Origin: Beauveria sp. NWAFU-1
Taxonomy: Eukaryota > Ascomycota > Sordariomycetes > Hypocreales > Cordycipitaceae
Assembly (NCBI GenBank): GCA_024472245.1
Contig: JANBXD010000005.1
Coordinates: forward strand, 2,418,001 to 2,482,000
Direction of reading: 5' to 3'
DNA: 64,000 nucleotides
The notes under the pieces are model-generated. The model ran no database searches and was not told the DNA's origin. It worked only from the letters and a program-made list of their open reading frames with translations. Positions 43,525 through 55,522 of the stretch are shown one piece after another. Numbering within the stretch: position 1 is the first letter of the stretch; each line of letters starts with the position of its first letter. The position numbers and the translations under genes are program-made.

Positions 43525-46500
43525 CTACTTGTCCTTCTCACCGCTGTCCTTGGCGCTGCTCATGTCTTTATCGTCCTTGGCTGGTGGCTCGGGCGGCTCC
43601 GCTTCGCTGGTCTCGGTCTTTTCGTCTTTGATGGCATCTTTCCCCTCATCCACCTTGTCCGTCCCTTGCTCGACCTTGGTGTCAGTCTTGACATCTTGCG
43701 TGGTCTTGACGTCTTGTGGAGATTTGACGTCCGTCTTCGTGTCTTTCGCTGGCTCTGCGACGGCTACAGCTTCTTCGGCAATCTCCTTGCTCTTGACAAT
43801 ATTGGTCAAATACTCGCCGGCATCGCCAAATCCGTCAAGGCTGCCCAGCGTGCTCTTGAAGAGCTCTACATCTCGGAGCATGCTACAAGAGTATTAGCAT
43901 ACAATTCTTCGTCAGCAAGACATAGTTGGACGTACCTTTGTTGCCCAGCCTTGTTCCTCGCCTCTGCATCCTTGAATGCTGACCCGAGTTGCTCCTTGTA
44001 ACCGCGAAACACAGGAACCATGATCGTTTGAATTGCGCTTCCCGGCAAGTGTTTCGTGAGCACCTTGTACAGTGTCGTCGTCTCCCTGACCAGCGTCTCC
44101 ATGTAAGCATGTGCGCCAGCTCCTTCACCGTCATTATGCCACTGAATCGTCTTCATGCCCTTGGAGTGAAGAGTGGCACGGCCATTCATGATATCGACCA
44201 GCTTCTGGTGAATGTTGCTTTGATGCTCCTGTAGCAGTCTCCTGAGTTTATCGAATTCGCCCATAATCCCCGACACGCCTGTACCAGATCCAGCATGGCG
44301 TCTGACAAACTCGCGAACGTGTGGCATGAGCGTGGCAATCAGTGATAGGGCCTGAGATGCGAGAGCAAGATGCTTTGTCGTGATATTCTTGAGTCCCGCT
44401 GTCTTTGTAGCACCCGCGCCTAGAATAAGCTGTGTGCATCGCGAGTTGAAAAGCTGTAGGTAAGCAATCAAAGATGTTGCAATGTCTGTCGTCATGGAGG
44501 GAATCCCCGCAATCAAGTGCAAAAAGCTTTCCAACCCTTGCATGCAGAGAATAGCCGAGTTGGGGAGGATAAACTTCTCCGATTCGATAACAGCCGCTCG
44601 CGCCCTTTCTTTTTCGCCGCTGCTCTTTTCCCTCTCCCTCTCCGCTGATTCTTCCTCCAGCTTGAGTTTGAGAAGCTCCATGGCCGGCACCCACAACTTG
44701 TTACCATTGCCCCATGATTCGGCATCGTGTGTGCTGCATTCCAAAATCTCCCCGAGCTGTCTGGCAAGCCTCTCGTTGAAATCTTTGGCAACCCATTTGT
44801 CGGCTTCCATGCCTTGCGCAAGTGTTTGCATTGCGGCGTTCTGGTATCTCTGCACAAATTCTTTGATGTGGCTGTTGACGACATTCTTCAGTGGCAAGCC
44901 GCTTCGACCAGAAACAGCCTCGCATTCGTTTGCAAAGTACAGATTGAGCGTAAAGTATCGTAAAAACATGTCCAGCGGGAGGCCCGTTGCTTGTTCACCA
45001 CGGACCTTGAGAACCTTGACAATCTTGTCGTGAGCAATGTCAACTCCCTGTGCCAAAAGGTTCGTCGCATCCAGTGCTTTGTGCAGCTCCTCTTGAATCT
45101 CAAATCCGGGGAAAGCTGCCTGACGATCTTGTCGAGGGCTGCCCAGCGGTGATCGTATCGTGGGAGATTTGATGCCGTCTCCATTCGGTGTGTCTGCAAG
45201 AGACGACGCAATATCCAAAAGCACCTTGACTTGCGTGGATAGTCTCCGGAGCGTTTCCGTGACGCCAACATACATCTTTTGCAGTAAATCCTCCGCATCT
45301 TCAGGTTCTAGCGCACGCAGATTGCGCGCTAGATTGGCTGATTTTTCTTGGCTCGATAAATGTCTTCCCCCACCAGCGGTCGAGACTGACATAAGTGACA
45401 TGTTGTCATCTTCGCTTGAACTCGGCAACGGCCGTCGAATGAGGTTTCGAATTTCCTTTAGTGCAGCATCCTTGTATGCGGAAGCGGCTATGCCGACATG
45501 CTTTGCTCGAAACAGACCAGCCATCACAGGGTGCAGTTGTGCCTTCAAATCTTCTGTCGCCGTCAAATACGTAGGGAATATGGAAGGTGACCGAGAGTGT
45601 ACTCCTCTTGTTCGTGAAGCAGCATTGTCCCATCGCAAAAGTACATCAGCTGTCGATACAGATTCGACATGCCGCCGTAAATCTGCAAAGAGAATGCCGG
45701 TGAAGTGCGTTTCATATGCCTTTCCGACTCTGTATCGTAGCGTGTCGAGGTCAGCGTCGATACTTTGAAGGGCTGCCGCGCCTCTCAGGTCCCGAAAATT
45801 CAGTCCGCTGTCCGCCGGTCCGTCGCGCTCTCCAGAAATGAGCCTCTCCAATGTGTCCATACTGTTCAAGGCCTTGTCTACCTCTCCCTCATCCACCAAC
45901 GTTTCGCATGTAGCCAAGCCTTCGGCAACCTGGCGTAGCTGCTCAACGGCGTCACTTAACTTGCGCAAATTTTGTTGTCGTCTTCTTTGCTGAACTGCCT
46001 GCAAGCCGCTCGTAGCGACTTCTTCGTCCAGAGCCTCTAGTTCCTGCCTCAGTGTTTTGATCCTGTCAACAGAATCAGCTGCCTCAGAGTGGAGTTCTCT
46101 CAACGATCCCAGGGCAGTAAAAAATGTAGTTGAGGCTGTTGATATGGAATTGATGAGATGCACTTCTATAGTATCCATATACCAAGAAAGCTTCTCTTGC
46201 AGAATAGCATTGGTAGCAAGAGCCTTTCTGGGAGCCGCGCTGTCTCCTTTTGACCTGCCTCCGGCGGGTTTAATGACTTCGGACCGCTCGCTAACAATAT
46301 CAAAGGTTCTTGGGTTCTCCAGATGGAAATCTTGGTCAAAGTAAACTGTCGGGATAGTTGACAACGGCGGCGGTCCCTGCGGCGCTTTTCGACTGAAGCT
46401 TATACTCTGTTTTCGAGACGGGCTAGGCGCCTCGATTGAAGTCAGCGACGATATCGAAGAGGTAGAGCCGCGTCTCGGTGGTCTCGATCTGGACGGTCGC

Positions 46501-47097
46501 AAAAAGCCATCGCTATATTCACTCGGCTCCTCGGGTTTGGATGGGCGACCGGAAGCCACTGCATCCTCGTCGTTTTCCTGGATGCGGCGGAGTTGCTCGT
46601 ATAGAGCACCGACTTGCGAAAGGTATGGTTTGAAGTCCTCGTCATCGACATGGGGGATATTAGTCAATGTGACGGGTGGAATATCCCGTGCCGTTGGTGG
46701 CTTGTGAGCGCTCGAGGTTGGCGCTGTTGTATGGGGCTGGAGGCCGGTTCGCACGATGGGGGGCTGGAGCAACGTCGAGATAGCTTCAAATAGTTAGCCG
46801 ACGTGGTTGGGCAAGCAGACAGATCGGAGCACACCATTTTGACCAAATTCATGAACCGAAAGGTTCCCACCATTGACTGAAGGGTATGATGCGCCGCCAA
46901 TGGAGTGGATGGAGCTCGCTGTTGATCCGCGCCTGGAGGCTGGCTTATTCCTGCTGCGCGAGCTGTTAGACAAGTGATCGATTGGCATCACGGGGCATTC
47001 CGGGGATGCACCTGTGGAAAGGATAGTCTGCCCGGCCGCCCGGCGCCAGCGGTGACAAACTGTCCACAGACTTGCCGGCGTTGGGCGAGGTGAACAT
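43525..47097 (-). CDS. VPS54: GARP complex subunit Vps54
   Basis: Tethering subunit of the Golgi-associated retrograde protein (GARP) complex, which captures endosome-derived vesicles at the trans-Golgi. Four exons on the minus strand: 47097..47012, 46962..46835, 46783..43936 and 43882..43525, with introns of 49, 51 and 53 nt; the product is about 1139 residues. The N-terminus (MFTSPNAGKSVDSLSPL) is Ser/Pro-rich and leads to NAISTLLQPPIVRTGL and the family block VYFDQDFHLENPRTFDIVSE at about 210. A coiled coil follows (IKTLRQELEALDEEVATSGL). The C-terminal Vps54 domain contains FVQRYQNAAMQTLAQGMEAD and HLIAGIPSMTTDIATSLIAY. The last exon ends in a Lys/Thr/Asp-rich low-complexity tail of about 80 residues, which is odd for the family core and probably disordered. 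Confidence 0.92.
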
Positions 47098-47715
47098 GGT
47101 GCGTGGGCTCGAGGAGCAAGGAGTGACGACGCAGCTATCTGGTGCTGTTGTAATGTGCTGCTAAATCTACCTGGGTATCATCGCTGTAAACAAATAAAAC
47201 TGAATATAGAGTGCACCTGAGTACGAGGCTGCGATGGAAACGAAAGATATTATCAACTGGCGGCAGCGGCAAGCAACACACCAGCGGTCGTCATTGTCGC
47301 AAACTAAACAGCGTCAAAGGCCACGAAATGTACTTCGCTGCGTGCTGCGGTCACAGAGCTCTTTCAGTTCAGCGGAGCCTAGCAGGACCGATAACCGAAG
47401 AATGGCCGCCGGCTGCACGTGATGGCCCGTGGGTTTGCCAGAAAGCCACTGCTCCGCGGTATTTACTGTGGCGCATGCCTCTCTACTCCGTACCAGCCAC
47501 TTGTATCCATACCTGGGTCAGATTAGGCCTAGGGCCCTGCAACCACTTAAAGTCGCGTGTCGCGTCGCCCTGCATGCATTTACGCGTGGGAGCGCGTAAA
47601 TTGTTCCCATTCGACACAGTGGGCTTTTTGTGACCCCTCAATCAAACCTCTCTCGCTGTTCAGCATCTCGCCCTTTGCAGCAATCCTTCTCTGCAAAACG
47701 AGCAAGTCGTTCATC
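47098..47715. promoter_or_regulatory. Divergent VPS54-MCM5 promoter with MCB palindrome
   Basis: A 618-base spacer. A perfect 9-bp inverted repeat, ATTTACGCG-6 nt-CGCGTAAAT (47578-47601), contains the MluI cell-cycle box ACGCGT (47582-47587) and lies about 115 bases before the MCM5 ATG. Two further GTCGCGT words stand just upstream (about 47552-47567). In yeasts MBF binds ACGCGT to drive S-phase genes, fitting MCM5; regulation of VPS54 by it is not implied. Confidence 0.65.
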
Positions 47716-50034
47716 ATGGATACCCAATCTGTATATTCCACGCACGTCTATGAGCCTAGCGCCGCGGAAACTGGCGATACCAGACAACAAATCCTTACGC
47801 AGCTCGAGACTTTTATTCTTGACTTTCGTCTCGACAACAACTTCGTCTATCGGTTCGTGTTCGTGACCTCTATAAATACACGTGTGCTGACTAAAACTAG
47901 TGATCAACTTCGTGAAAATGCTCTTCTGCAAAAATACTACTGCGATATCAACGTCACCGATCTCATTAATTTCAACGAAGAGCTTGCGCATAAGCTCGCC
48001 TCTGAACCAGCAGAGATCATTCCTCTTGTAGCTACTTTACTCATGGATCTGTCACAAACTTTACTCACGCGTCATCTAGTTCGAAACCGCTTTGAAAAAG
48101 TGCTCTCGGAGGATTCTTTTTCCCCACGACCGTGACATCAAGCTCCCCGACCACCAGCTGTTGCTTCACTCCGACGCCGAGGATGTTTCCATCCGTAATC
48201 TCGATTCCATGACAATCGCTCGGCTGGTCCGAGTGCCCGGTATTGTCATTGGCGCTTCTGTCATGTCATCCAAGGCCACAGAACTGCAATTGCAGTGCCG
48301 AAACTGCCAGCATACGGAGACCATCCCTGTCCTCGGTGGCTTCACTGGTGTCGCCCTCCCCCGCCAGTGCTCCCGCAAGAGGATTCCGAATGACCCGACT
48401 CCCAAGTGTCCTCTTGACCCATATTATGTCATGCACGAAAAGTCGACATTTGTTGACCAGCAAGTTATCAAGTTACAGGAGGCACCAGACCAGGTTCCCG
48501 TTGGTGAACTACCCCGACATGTGCTCATATCAGCGGACCGATATCTCACCAATCGAGTTGTACCTGGGTCACGATGCACAGTCATGGGCATCTTCTCCAT
48601 TTACCAGAACAAGGGCTCAAAAAATTCCGCCACCCGTGGCGCTGTCGCCATTCGCACACCCTACCTGCGCGCGGTTGGCATTCAGACCAGCTCTGACCAA
48701 CTGAAGGGATATACCAGCTATACGGAAGAAGAGGAGCAAGAATTTCTGGAAATGAGCCGTCGTCCAGATATATACAATGTCATGGCCGAGTGCATCGCAC
48801 CATCCATCTATGGAAACAAAGATATAAAAAAAGCAATTCTTTGCCTCCTGCTCGGAGGCTCTAAGAAGCTGCTGCCTGACGGAGCCAAGCTCAGAGGTGA
48901 TATCAACGTTCTTCTTCTTGGTGACCCAGGTACAGCCAAGTCGCAGCTGCTGAAGTTTGTCAGCAACGCTGCCCCTATTTCCATCTATACATCTGGCAAG
49001 GGCTCATCCGCTGCTGGTCTTACCGCCTCTGTCCAGCGCGATCAGTCAACGCGCGAATTCTACCTCGAAGGGGGTGCTATGGTACTCGCTGACGGCGGCG
49101 TGGTCTGTATCGATGAGTTTGACAAGATGCGCGACGAGGATCGTGTGGCCATCCATGAAGCTATGGAGCAGCAGACTATTTCGATTGCCAAGGCTGGTAT
49201 CACAACCATCTTGAACGCGAGAACTTCGGTCTTGGCCGCTGCAAACCCCATCTTTGGTCGTTACGACGACATGAAGACTCCCGGAGAAAATATTGACTTC
49301 CAGACGACCATCCTGTCTCGTTTCGATATGATTTTCATTGTGAAAGACGAACATAGCAGAGAAAAGGACATCAATATTGCCAAGCACGTCATGGGTATTC
49401 ACATGGATAATCGCGGTCATGAAGAAGTCGCCGAGTCGGAAATTCCAGTGGACAAGATGAGAAGATATGTATCCTACTGCAGAAGGTAAGATCTCAAAGT
49501 GCAAGTTTTCATTGCCATTTCTCTGCTAACACTTCTGCTAGCCGCTGTGCGCCTCGTCTCAGCCCAGCTGCGGCCGAGAAACTGTCTTCGCACTTCGTAT
49601 CCATCCGTCGCCAGGTTCACGCTGCCGAGATTGAGGCCAACCAGCGTTCTTCCATCCCCATCACCGTTCGGCAGCTCGAGGCCATTGTCCGCATCACCGA
49701 GTCTCTGTCTAAGCTAACGCTGTCGCCAATTGCCACCGAGGCGCATGTTGACGAGGCCATCCGTCTCTTCCTCTGTTCGACCATGGACGCCGTCAACCAG
49801 GGCAGCAACCAAGGTAGCCGCGAGCTCAACGACGAGGTCAACCGCGTTGAAGCCGAGCTAAAACGCCGCCTGCCCATCGGCTGGAGCACTAGCCTCGCCA
49901 CGCTGCGTCGTGAGATTGTCGAGGGCAAGGGCTACAGCGAGCAGGCGCTGAACAGAGCCCTCATGTATATGGAGAGGAGGGATACGATCGTCTTCAAAAA
50001 CCAGGGCGCCCAGGTTCACCGCAATGGTGCTTGA
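47716..50034 (+). CDS. MCM5: DNA replication licensing factor Mcm5
   Basis: Subunit of the hexameric Mcm2-7 replicative helicase loaded at origins in G1. Four exons: 47716..47852, 47901..48027, 48080..49485 and 49542..50034, with introns of 48, 52 and 56 nt; the product is 720 residues, the family length. The N-terminal zinc site is C-x2-C...C...C (CRNCQHTETIPVLGGF to CPLDPYY). Walker A is GDPGTAKSQLLKF (about 369), Walker B GVVCIDEFDKM (about 428) and the arginine finger LSRFDMIF. The C-terminal winged-helix region (LATLRREIVEGKGYSEQALN) is present. Reading through intron 1 or 2 would break the conserved DQLRENALLQKYYCD or EIIPLFETALKKC blocks, so the spliced form is certain. The promoter shows MCB-type sites. 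Confidence 0.97.
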
Positions 50035-50286
50035 TACTTATGCACGATGACGGTTCTGTTTGTTTCGTTGGGGGTGTGCATAATCACATCTTCTGGAGTT
50101 GGCGATGCAAGTGCGGTATGGGAACTCACGAAATCTTTGAATGAATATGGGATACTTTTTTCCGTCTGGCGCTTTCACTGAATCATTGAAAATATAACAT
50201 GAATCATAGACGAGCATGTACTGGTAACTATGTATAATACTGGCGTTCGGCGCCGTGCCACGAGTCTGGGCCCAATTTACAGTATG

Positions 50287-52032
50287 TCATGGAACAGGAG
50301 CAGTAAGGTCATCTGCTTGCGCGTTTTCGACTCTCTTAGCCTCAGCCTCCTTCCATTCCTTATCTGACGTGTGGAAGTACAGTGACAGCCCCGTGAAAAC
50401 GGCCCAGATTTCAGTAGACAAGACAAGGTGCATTAACTCTGCGCCGAGCAAGTTGGTCACCGCACGCCACGACAACTCGCTGAGAACATTGGGCGCATAT
50501 ATGTCATCGCATGGCAGGTCATACCGCAGTCTGTAGCAGCGCGCCATGAGTCTTAATGCGGTCGCCTCGTACGCGGCCATCATCAGTCTGAGGCTCGTAT
50601 CTGTGAGCATATTGGCGGCCAATAGCGCAGGTAGCTGCGTAAGCAGTGTGTCTAGGTAGACCAGCTGTGACTCGCTCCTCGCATCGGTAGCTTGACTGGG
50701 CCGCAACTCGGCAGACCATAGCCCTGGTGGCGCATCCGGGCTCGCTTCAGTGGCTTCGACGTCGAAGCTGATTAGCGTAGTGTTCACACGCTCATTCTCG
50801 TCTTCGTCTGTTGCATATTCGTCTTCTCGGTTCATGTAAGACTCTGCGTGGACTTGGTGAGGCTCTGTTGGTTCCACAGTTGTGTTGGTCTCAAGCCCGT
50901 CAAGTATCAAAGGCGCATCTTCCAGCGAATTTGGCAATTGGTCAATGGCCGTTTCATCGGGCAGAAGCAGAGGAGCTTCTTCTGGAACTGGTGTGGGCGC
51001 CACAGCTGGTGGGGGTATTCTGCGGCCTCGGAAAGCAGTGCTTGGGAGCTTGTTAAATATCCGTGGCCATACTACGGGCTGCATATCTCTAGCAACCCGA
51101 AGAACCATGACCCAAATCAAAAAAGGTGCCGCGTTAATAATGGCATTGCCTGTCCAACGGAGCAAAGACAGAGGATCAAATCCCTCCAGCGGTGGTGGTG
51201 CAGGAATTGGTGAGTCTTCTGTGAATGGGATGAAATATGACGGGCGCGGGAGCCACCGATTAGCTGGTATCAGGCCAAGTCGCTGCATGGATGCAAAGTA
51301 TTTTAGATGAGTTCGAATGTATGACCACACATCAAGCAGACTAGATAATTAGCAAAGGTCAGATACAGAATCAAGGGAGAGCTTACATGCGACGCGCCAC
51401 GACTTTCTCTCTATCCCCGAGCCAGACTTCAAACAAGGCGCGGTCCACATAGTTGGTGAATAAGCCAGTAGCTGCACCAGGAATAACATCCCTTCTCCAC
51501 GAGAATTCACTCTTTTGTTGCCAAAGATGCCAAAAGGGAATTTTTGAATATTCGCGATAAATCTTCTTGTGTGAGCATAGCCATGATTGCAAGTAAAGGG
51601 GTAGTCATACCAGGATGCGCTGACGAAGGCCATGTATACCAAAGAGCCCAACCATTTCCATGGTACGTCTAGCGTGGGAGTTGAGTTGTCGACCGATCGC
51701 TTCTTCGTGCGCATCGTGTCTCCTTTGCGATTCTGCTTCTGGGCTTTTATTTGGATTTTCTGGCTCCGCAACACCAATCACCAGCATGACCTCGTTGTGT
51801 GATCTCACAATCTCGCGGTTGATTCGCTTGGTATCCGGGTTGACAGGACGACCTCTTTGATCATATTGCTGTGGAGGATGACGGGGGTCTTCGGGGCCAT
51901 CGCCCTGAAGAACGTCGTCATATGGTGACCGGCCCTTTGATCACGTTAGAAAATCATGTGCTCGAATACGGCTCACTCAACAGGCAAGCGTCTCACCAAA
52001 GCTTGGGCAGTTAGTGGGCCTTGCATGCCCAT
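50287..52032 (-). CDS. Conserved-looking predicted membrane protein, function unknown
   Basis: I do not recognise this family. Four exons on the minus strand: 52032..51997, 51934..51611, 51565..51387 and 51340..50287, with introns of 62, 45 and 46 nt, give about 530 residues; phases agree at all joins. The N-terminus (MGMQGPLTAQALGRSPYDDV) is hydrophilic and has no signal peptide. The middle has the charged block DREKVVARRILLDVWSYIRT, rich in Trp and Arg. Hydrophobic segments are near residues 265-290 (WTGNAIINAAPFLIWVMVL) and near the end (LVLSTEIWAVFTGLSLYF), separated by an acidic linker. The 45-nt intron 2 keeps the frame and ends in two possible AGs three bases apart. A multi-exon structure with consistent phase argues for a real gene. 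Localisation is inference: an internal membrane is likely. Confidence 0.75.
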
Positions 52033-52338
52033 GGCGAAGAAGCCGCCAATATGCGCCGCGGGTGAAGTTTATCGAAACGAATATATCATGAGGTGCTATG
52101 TTGAAACAGTAATACTGAGAATTTGATGCTTGCAGCAATACTGTGTTCACCTGGCGGATGATGCTTGAATGTTGTAGCTCTCATACTCCGTAGGTAGGTA
52201 CTAGGGATGCAATAAGGTACTTTGAACGACGGTCTCGAGAAAGTGGGTCGCGCCTTATCTTATCGCGCCCTCCAAAAAAAATTCCCTAGTCGCCTGGCTT
52301 GATGCACATGGATTCTGTAAAGCGAGCAACCGTCAGCC
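52033..52338. promoter_or_regulatory. Divergent spacer between unknown membrane protein and UTP13
   Basis: A short spacer of 306 bases between two divergent start codons, so the promoters must overlap. No TATA box or known site is clear. GGTAGGTACTAGGG near 52191-52204 belongs to the GGTAC word class seen throughout the intergenic DNA here. Confidence 0.4.
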
Positions 52339-55151
52339 ATGGCAACGAAGCAGCCCTTGAAAACGACATTTGAGGTCGATCGCGTGATCCGTCCTATATT
52401 CACGGGCGGATCTGTTTCAATCGATAACGATGCGCTGATCTTGGCTACGACAATTGGCGAAGATGCCATACTCACAAACCCCACCAACGGCCGACATCTT
52501 GGTGAAGTTGAAGGAGTACGTTGACGAAGTCGCGTCACTGGCATATTGTTTGCTAATGCTACAAATAGGATGGAGAGCTTATTTCAACAATCACACGTGT
52601 GTGGCGTCAAAAACTCGCTACCAAATTACTTTGCTGACCTTTGCCAGTGACACCTTCTGGTTCGCACCTCATCATCTGCTCTCGATCACTGTCTATGAGA
52701 ATATACTCGCTCAAAAAGTCGGCTGACGGTAGCTCTATCGAATCTTCGCTTATACGAACTCTCAAGCCTCACGGCACACCGGTTGTAGTCCTAGCGGTCG
52801 ACCGAACGAGCACGCTTCTCGCTACGGGCGGCACAGACGGCGCAATCAAGGTCTGGGATATTGCTAAAGGATATGTGACCCATACCTTCCGCGGCCCATC
52901 TGTTTTGGTGTCTGCTCTTCATTTTTTCGAAGTTGCCTCCCGATCCGAGGACGCTGGGCGCTCTCGCAAGGGAAAAGCCCCCCCGCGAGACGACGGCGAG
53001 CACGAAGACTCAAACACCACTAGCTTCAGGCTTATATCTGGCAGCCAGGACGGAAAAGTCAAAGTGTGGGACCTAAACAAACGAAGCTGCATTGCCAACC
53101 TCGACTCGCATGTCTCCGACGTCAAAGGACTGGATTATTGCCCTACACAGCATGCCATCGTAACCGCCAGTAGAGACAAGACGCTCATTTGGTGGGATGC
53201 CAAGTCCTGGAAAATTCGCAAGATTGTTCCCTGTCTTGAACTTGTTGAGGCTGCTGCTTTTCTTGACGATGGAAACCTCACATATTCGGCTGGTGCTAAT
53301 GGCTGTCTTCGTATCTGGGACACCGACACTGGTAAAGAGCTGACACCAAAGCAAGCGGGAAAGAGCGAAGAGGAAGCCTTCGTGACTGCGCTGTACAGAC
53401 CCGGTCTTCCCTTCATCCTTGGTGTTCAAGTAGACCATACATTGGCTCTTTACAAGCTCCCGAAGAAGGCTGAGCCTGCCTCGCTCTCTGCGCCTGAGCC
53501 TTTCCGCCGCATAGCAGGAACTCACGATGACATCATCGATCTTGCCTACATGCTTCCAGATAGCAGTCTGCTTGCATTGGCTACAAATTCCGAGGACGTC
53601 AGGCTTGTTTCCGTTGTAGAGCCTGATGCAGACGATACCTCTCCGGCGTGGAGCACTGATAGCGTACCGTATTTTGGTCAAGACACGGCGTTACTAAAGG
53701 GTCATGAAGACATCGTCATCTCGCTAGATGTCGACTGGTCAGGTCACTGGATCGCCACTGGGGCAAAGGACAACACAGCAAAACTTTGGCGAATCGATCA
53801 TGCCAACCGATCGTATACGTGTTGGGCAACCTTCTCCGGTCACGCCGAGTCCATCGGTGCCGTTGGACTTCCTCGAACAAAGCCACAGGAGAATTCTCAG
53901 GCATATCAGGATCCTCTATCACACCCCCCTGCTTTTGTAATTACTGGTTCCCAGGACCAGACTGTCAAGAGATGGGAGGTCCCCCGCAAGTCGCAGCAGC
54001 AGGGCTCAAAGTTGGGAGCCAAATCACTCTATACTCGAAAAGCTCATGACAAGGATATCAACGCCATTGATATTCATCATTCCGGAAACTTGTTTGCTTC
54101 GGCCTCTCAGGATAAAACTGTGAAGATCTGGTCTGTTGCGGAGGGTGAAGTGCAAGGTATTCTACGTGGCCACAAACGAGGCGTGTGGTCAGTACGCTTT
54201 TCACCTGCAAATTTGCCCGCGCTCCAGAGCGATGATGGTCCCGTCACAGGCAAGGGTGTAGTTCTTACAGGCAGTGGTGACAAGAGTATCAAGCTCTGGA
54301 GCCTGGCCGATTACACTTGCATTCGAACCTTTGAGGGGCATTCAAATAGTGTCCTGAAAGTTGCATGGCTCAGTATGCCCGCAAAAGGCGAGCAGAAGAA
54401 ATCGGTGCAGTTTGTTAGCGCTGGTGGCGATGGTCTTGTGAAGGTTTGGGACACAAATTCGGGCGAGACAGAGTGTACATTGGACAATCATGAGGACAGA
54501 GTATGGGCTGTTGCTGTACAGCCAAAGACGAACATGATTGTCTCCGGTAGCGGCGACTCGACTGTTTCCTTTTGGAAAGATACCACATCAGAGACACAAG
54601 CCACCGCGTCCAAAGCTGCACTGGAGCTGATCGAGCAGGAGCAGGAGCTGCAAAACCACATCCACGCCGGCTCGTACAGAGAAGCTATTACATTAGCATT
54701 ACAACTGAACCACCCCGGGCGGCTTCTTGCTCTGTTTACTTCAGTTGTCACTGGAGAGAAGAAGGACGAGGGCAGTTATACAGGCTTGCGAGCTGTGGAC
54801 GAGGTTCTTGGCAATCTTACTGACGATCAGATATTCCTATTGCTACTCCGCCTACGCGACTGGAACACGAACGCGCGCACTGCTCCTATCGCACAGAGAA
54901 TTCTCTGGGCTCTGGTGCGCAGCTACCCAGCTTCCAAGTTCTCAAACTTGTCCGTCAAGGGCGCCCGTGGACAACAGAGCTTGAAGGATATCCTACAGGC
55001 GCTGAGGGTTTACACCGAGAGACACTATAAGCGCATGGAGGAGTTGGTGGACGAAAGCTATCTGGTGGAATATACACTGCAGGAGATGGACAATCTGGCT
55101 CCTGTAGCAGGCGAGGATGTGGCAATGGAGGATGCTGTTTTGGTGGCGTAA
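52339..55151 (+). CDS. UTP13: U3 snoRNP (SSU processome) WD-repeat protein Utp13
   Basis: UTP-B subunit of the nucleolar small-subunit processome, needed for early 18S pre-rRNA cleavage. Three exons: 52339..52515, 52569..52596 (only 28 nt) and 52648..55151, with introns of 53 and 51 nt; the product is about 902 residues. It forms two WD40 propellers, with repeats such as LLATGGTDGAIKVWDIAKGY, LISGSQDGKVKVWDLNKRS, IVTASRDKTLIWWDAKSW, LFASASQDKTVKIWSVAEGE and MIVSGSGDSTVSFWKDT. The C-terminal Utp13 domain reads ELIEQEQELQNHIHAGSYRE, then LTDDQIFLLLLRLRDWNTNA. The tiny exon 2 is required to keep DGELISTITLTPSGSHL in frame. Human homologue: TBL3. Confidence 0.94.
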
Positions 55152-55522
55152 ACTGTAAAAAATATAAAAGGCTCGAAACATGTATATAGCTAAGTGCCGG
55201 ATCAGACAGTCATCTGTGCAACTTCGAAAAAGGGCAATCAATTAAAAGCATTAGATTTCGAGGGTCGAAAACGAGACATTGTATGTAGGTTGCTGGCAGG
55301 TGCTGAACTCGTGGTGCTGAGGCTCATCAAGTGTGCTGTGAGCCCCACCCTCAGCAAGCTACCAATTCTACAGCTTTTCATTCAGCAACGTCACTACTTT
55401 CTATTCAACTTTGTATGATGCACCGCTGCCTTTTGTGAAGAGATTAATCTCTCCAATCAAGCTCCGAGAAGATCGAACCATTCAAGTCGATTCACCATAC
55501 TTTGATACGGAGCTTGGACAAA
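55152..55522. other. Intergenic region between UTP13 and SAD1
   Basis: About 370 bases with no gene. It should hold the UTP13 3' end and the SAD1 promoter. No clear regulatory motif is seen. Confidence 0.35.

Noticed and set aside
43414..44001. 195-residue plus-strand frame with hydrophobic stretches
   Set aside because: It is antisense to the last two exons of VPS54, whose protein is well supported.
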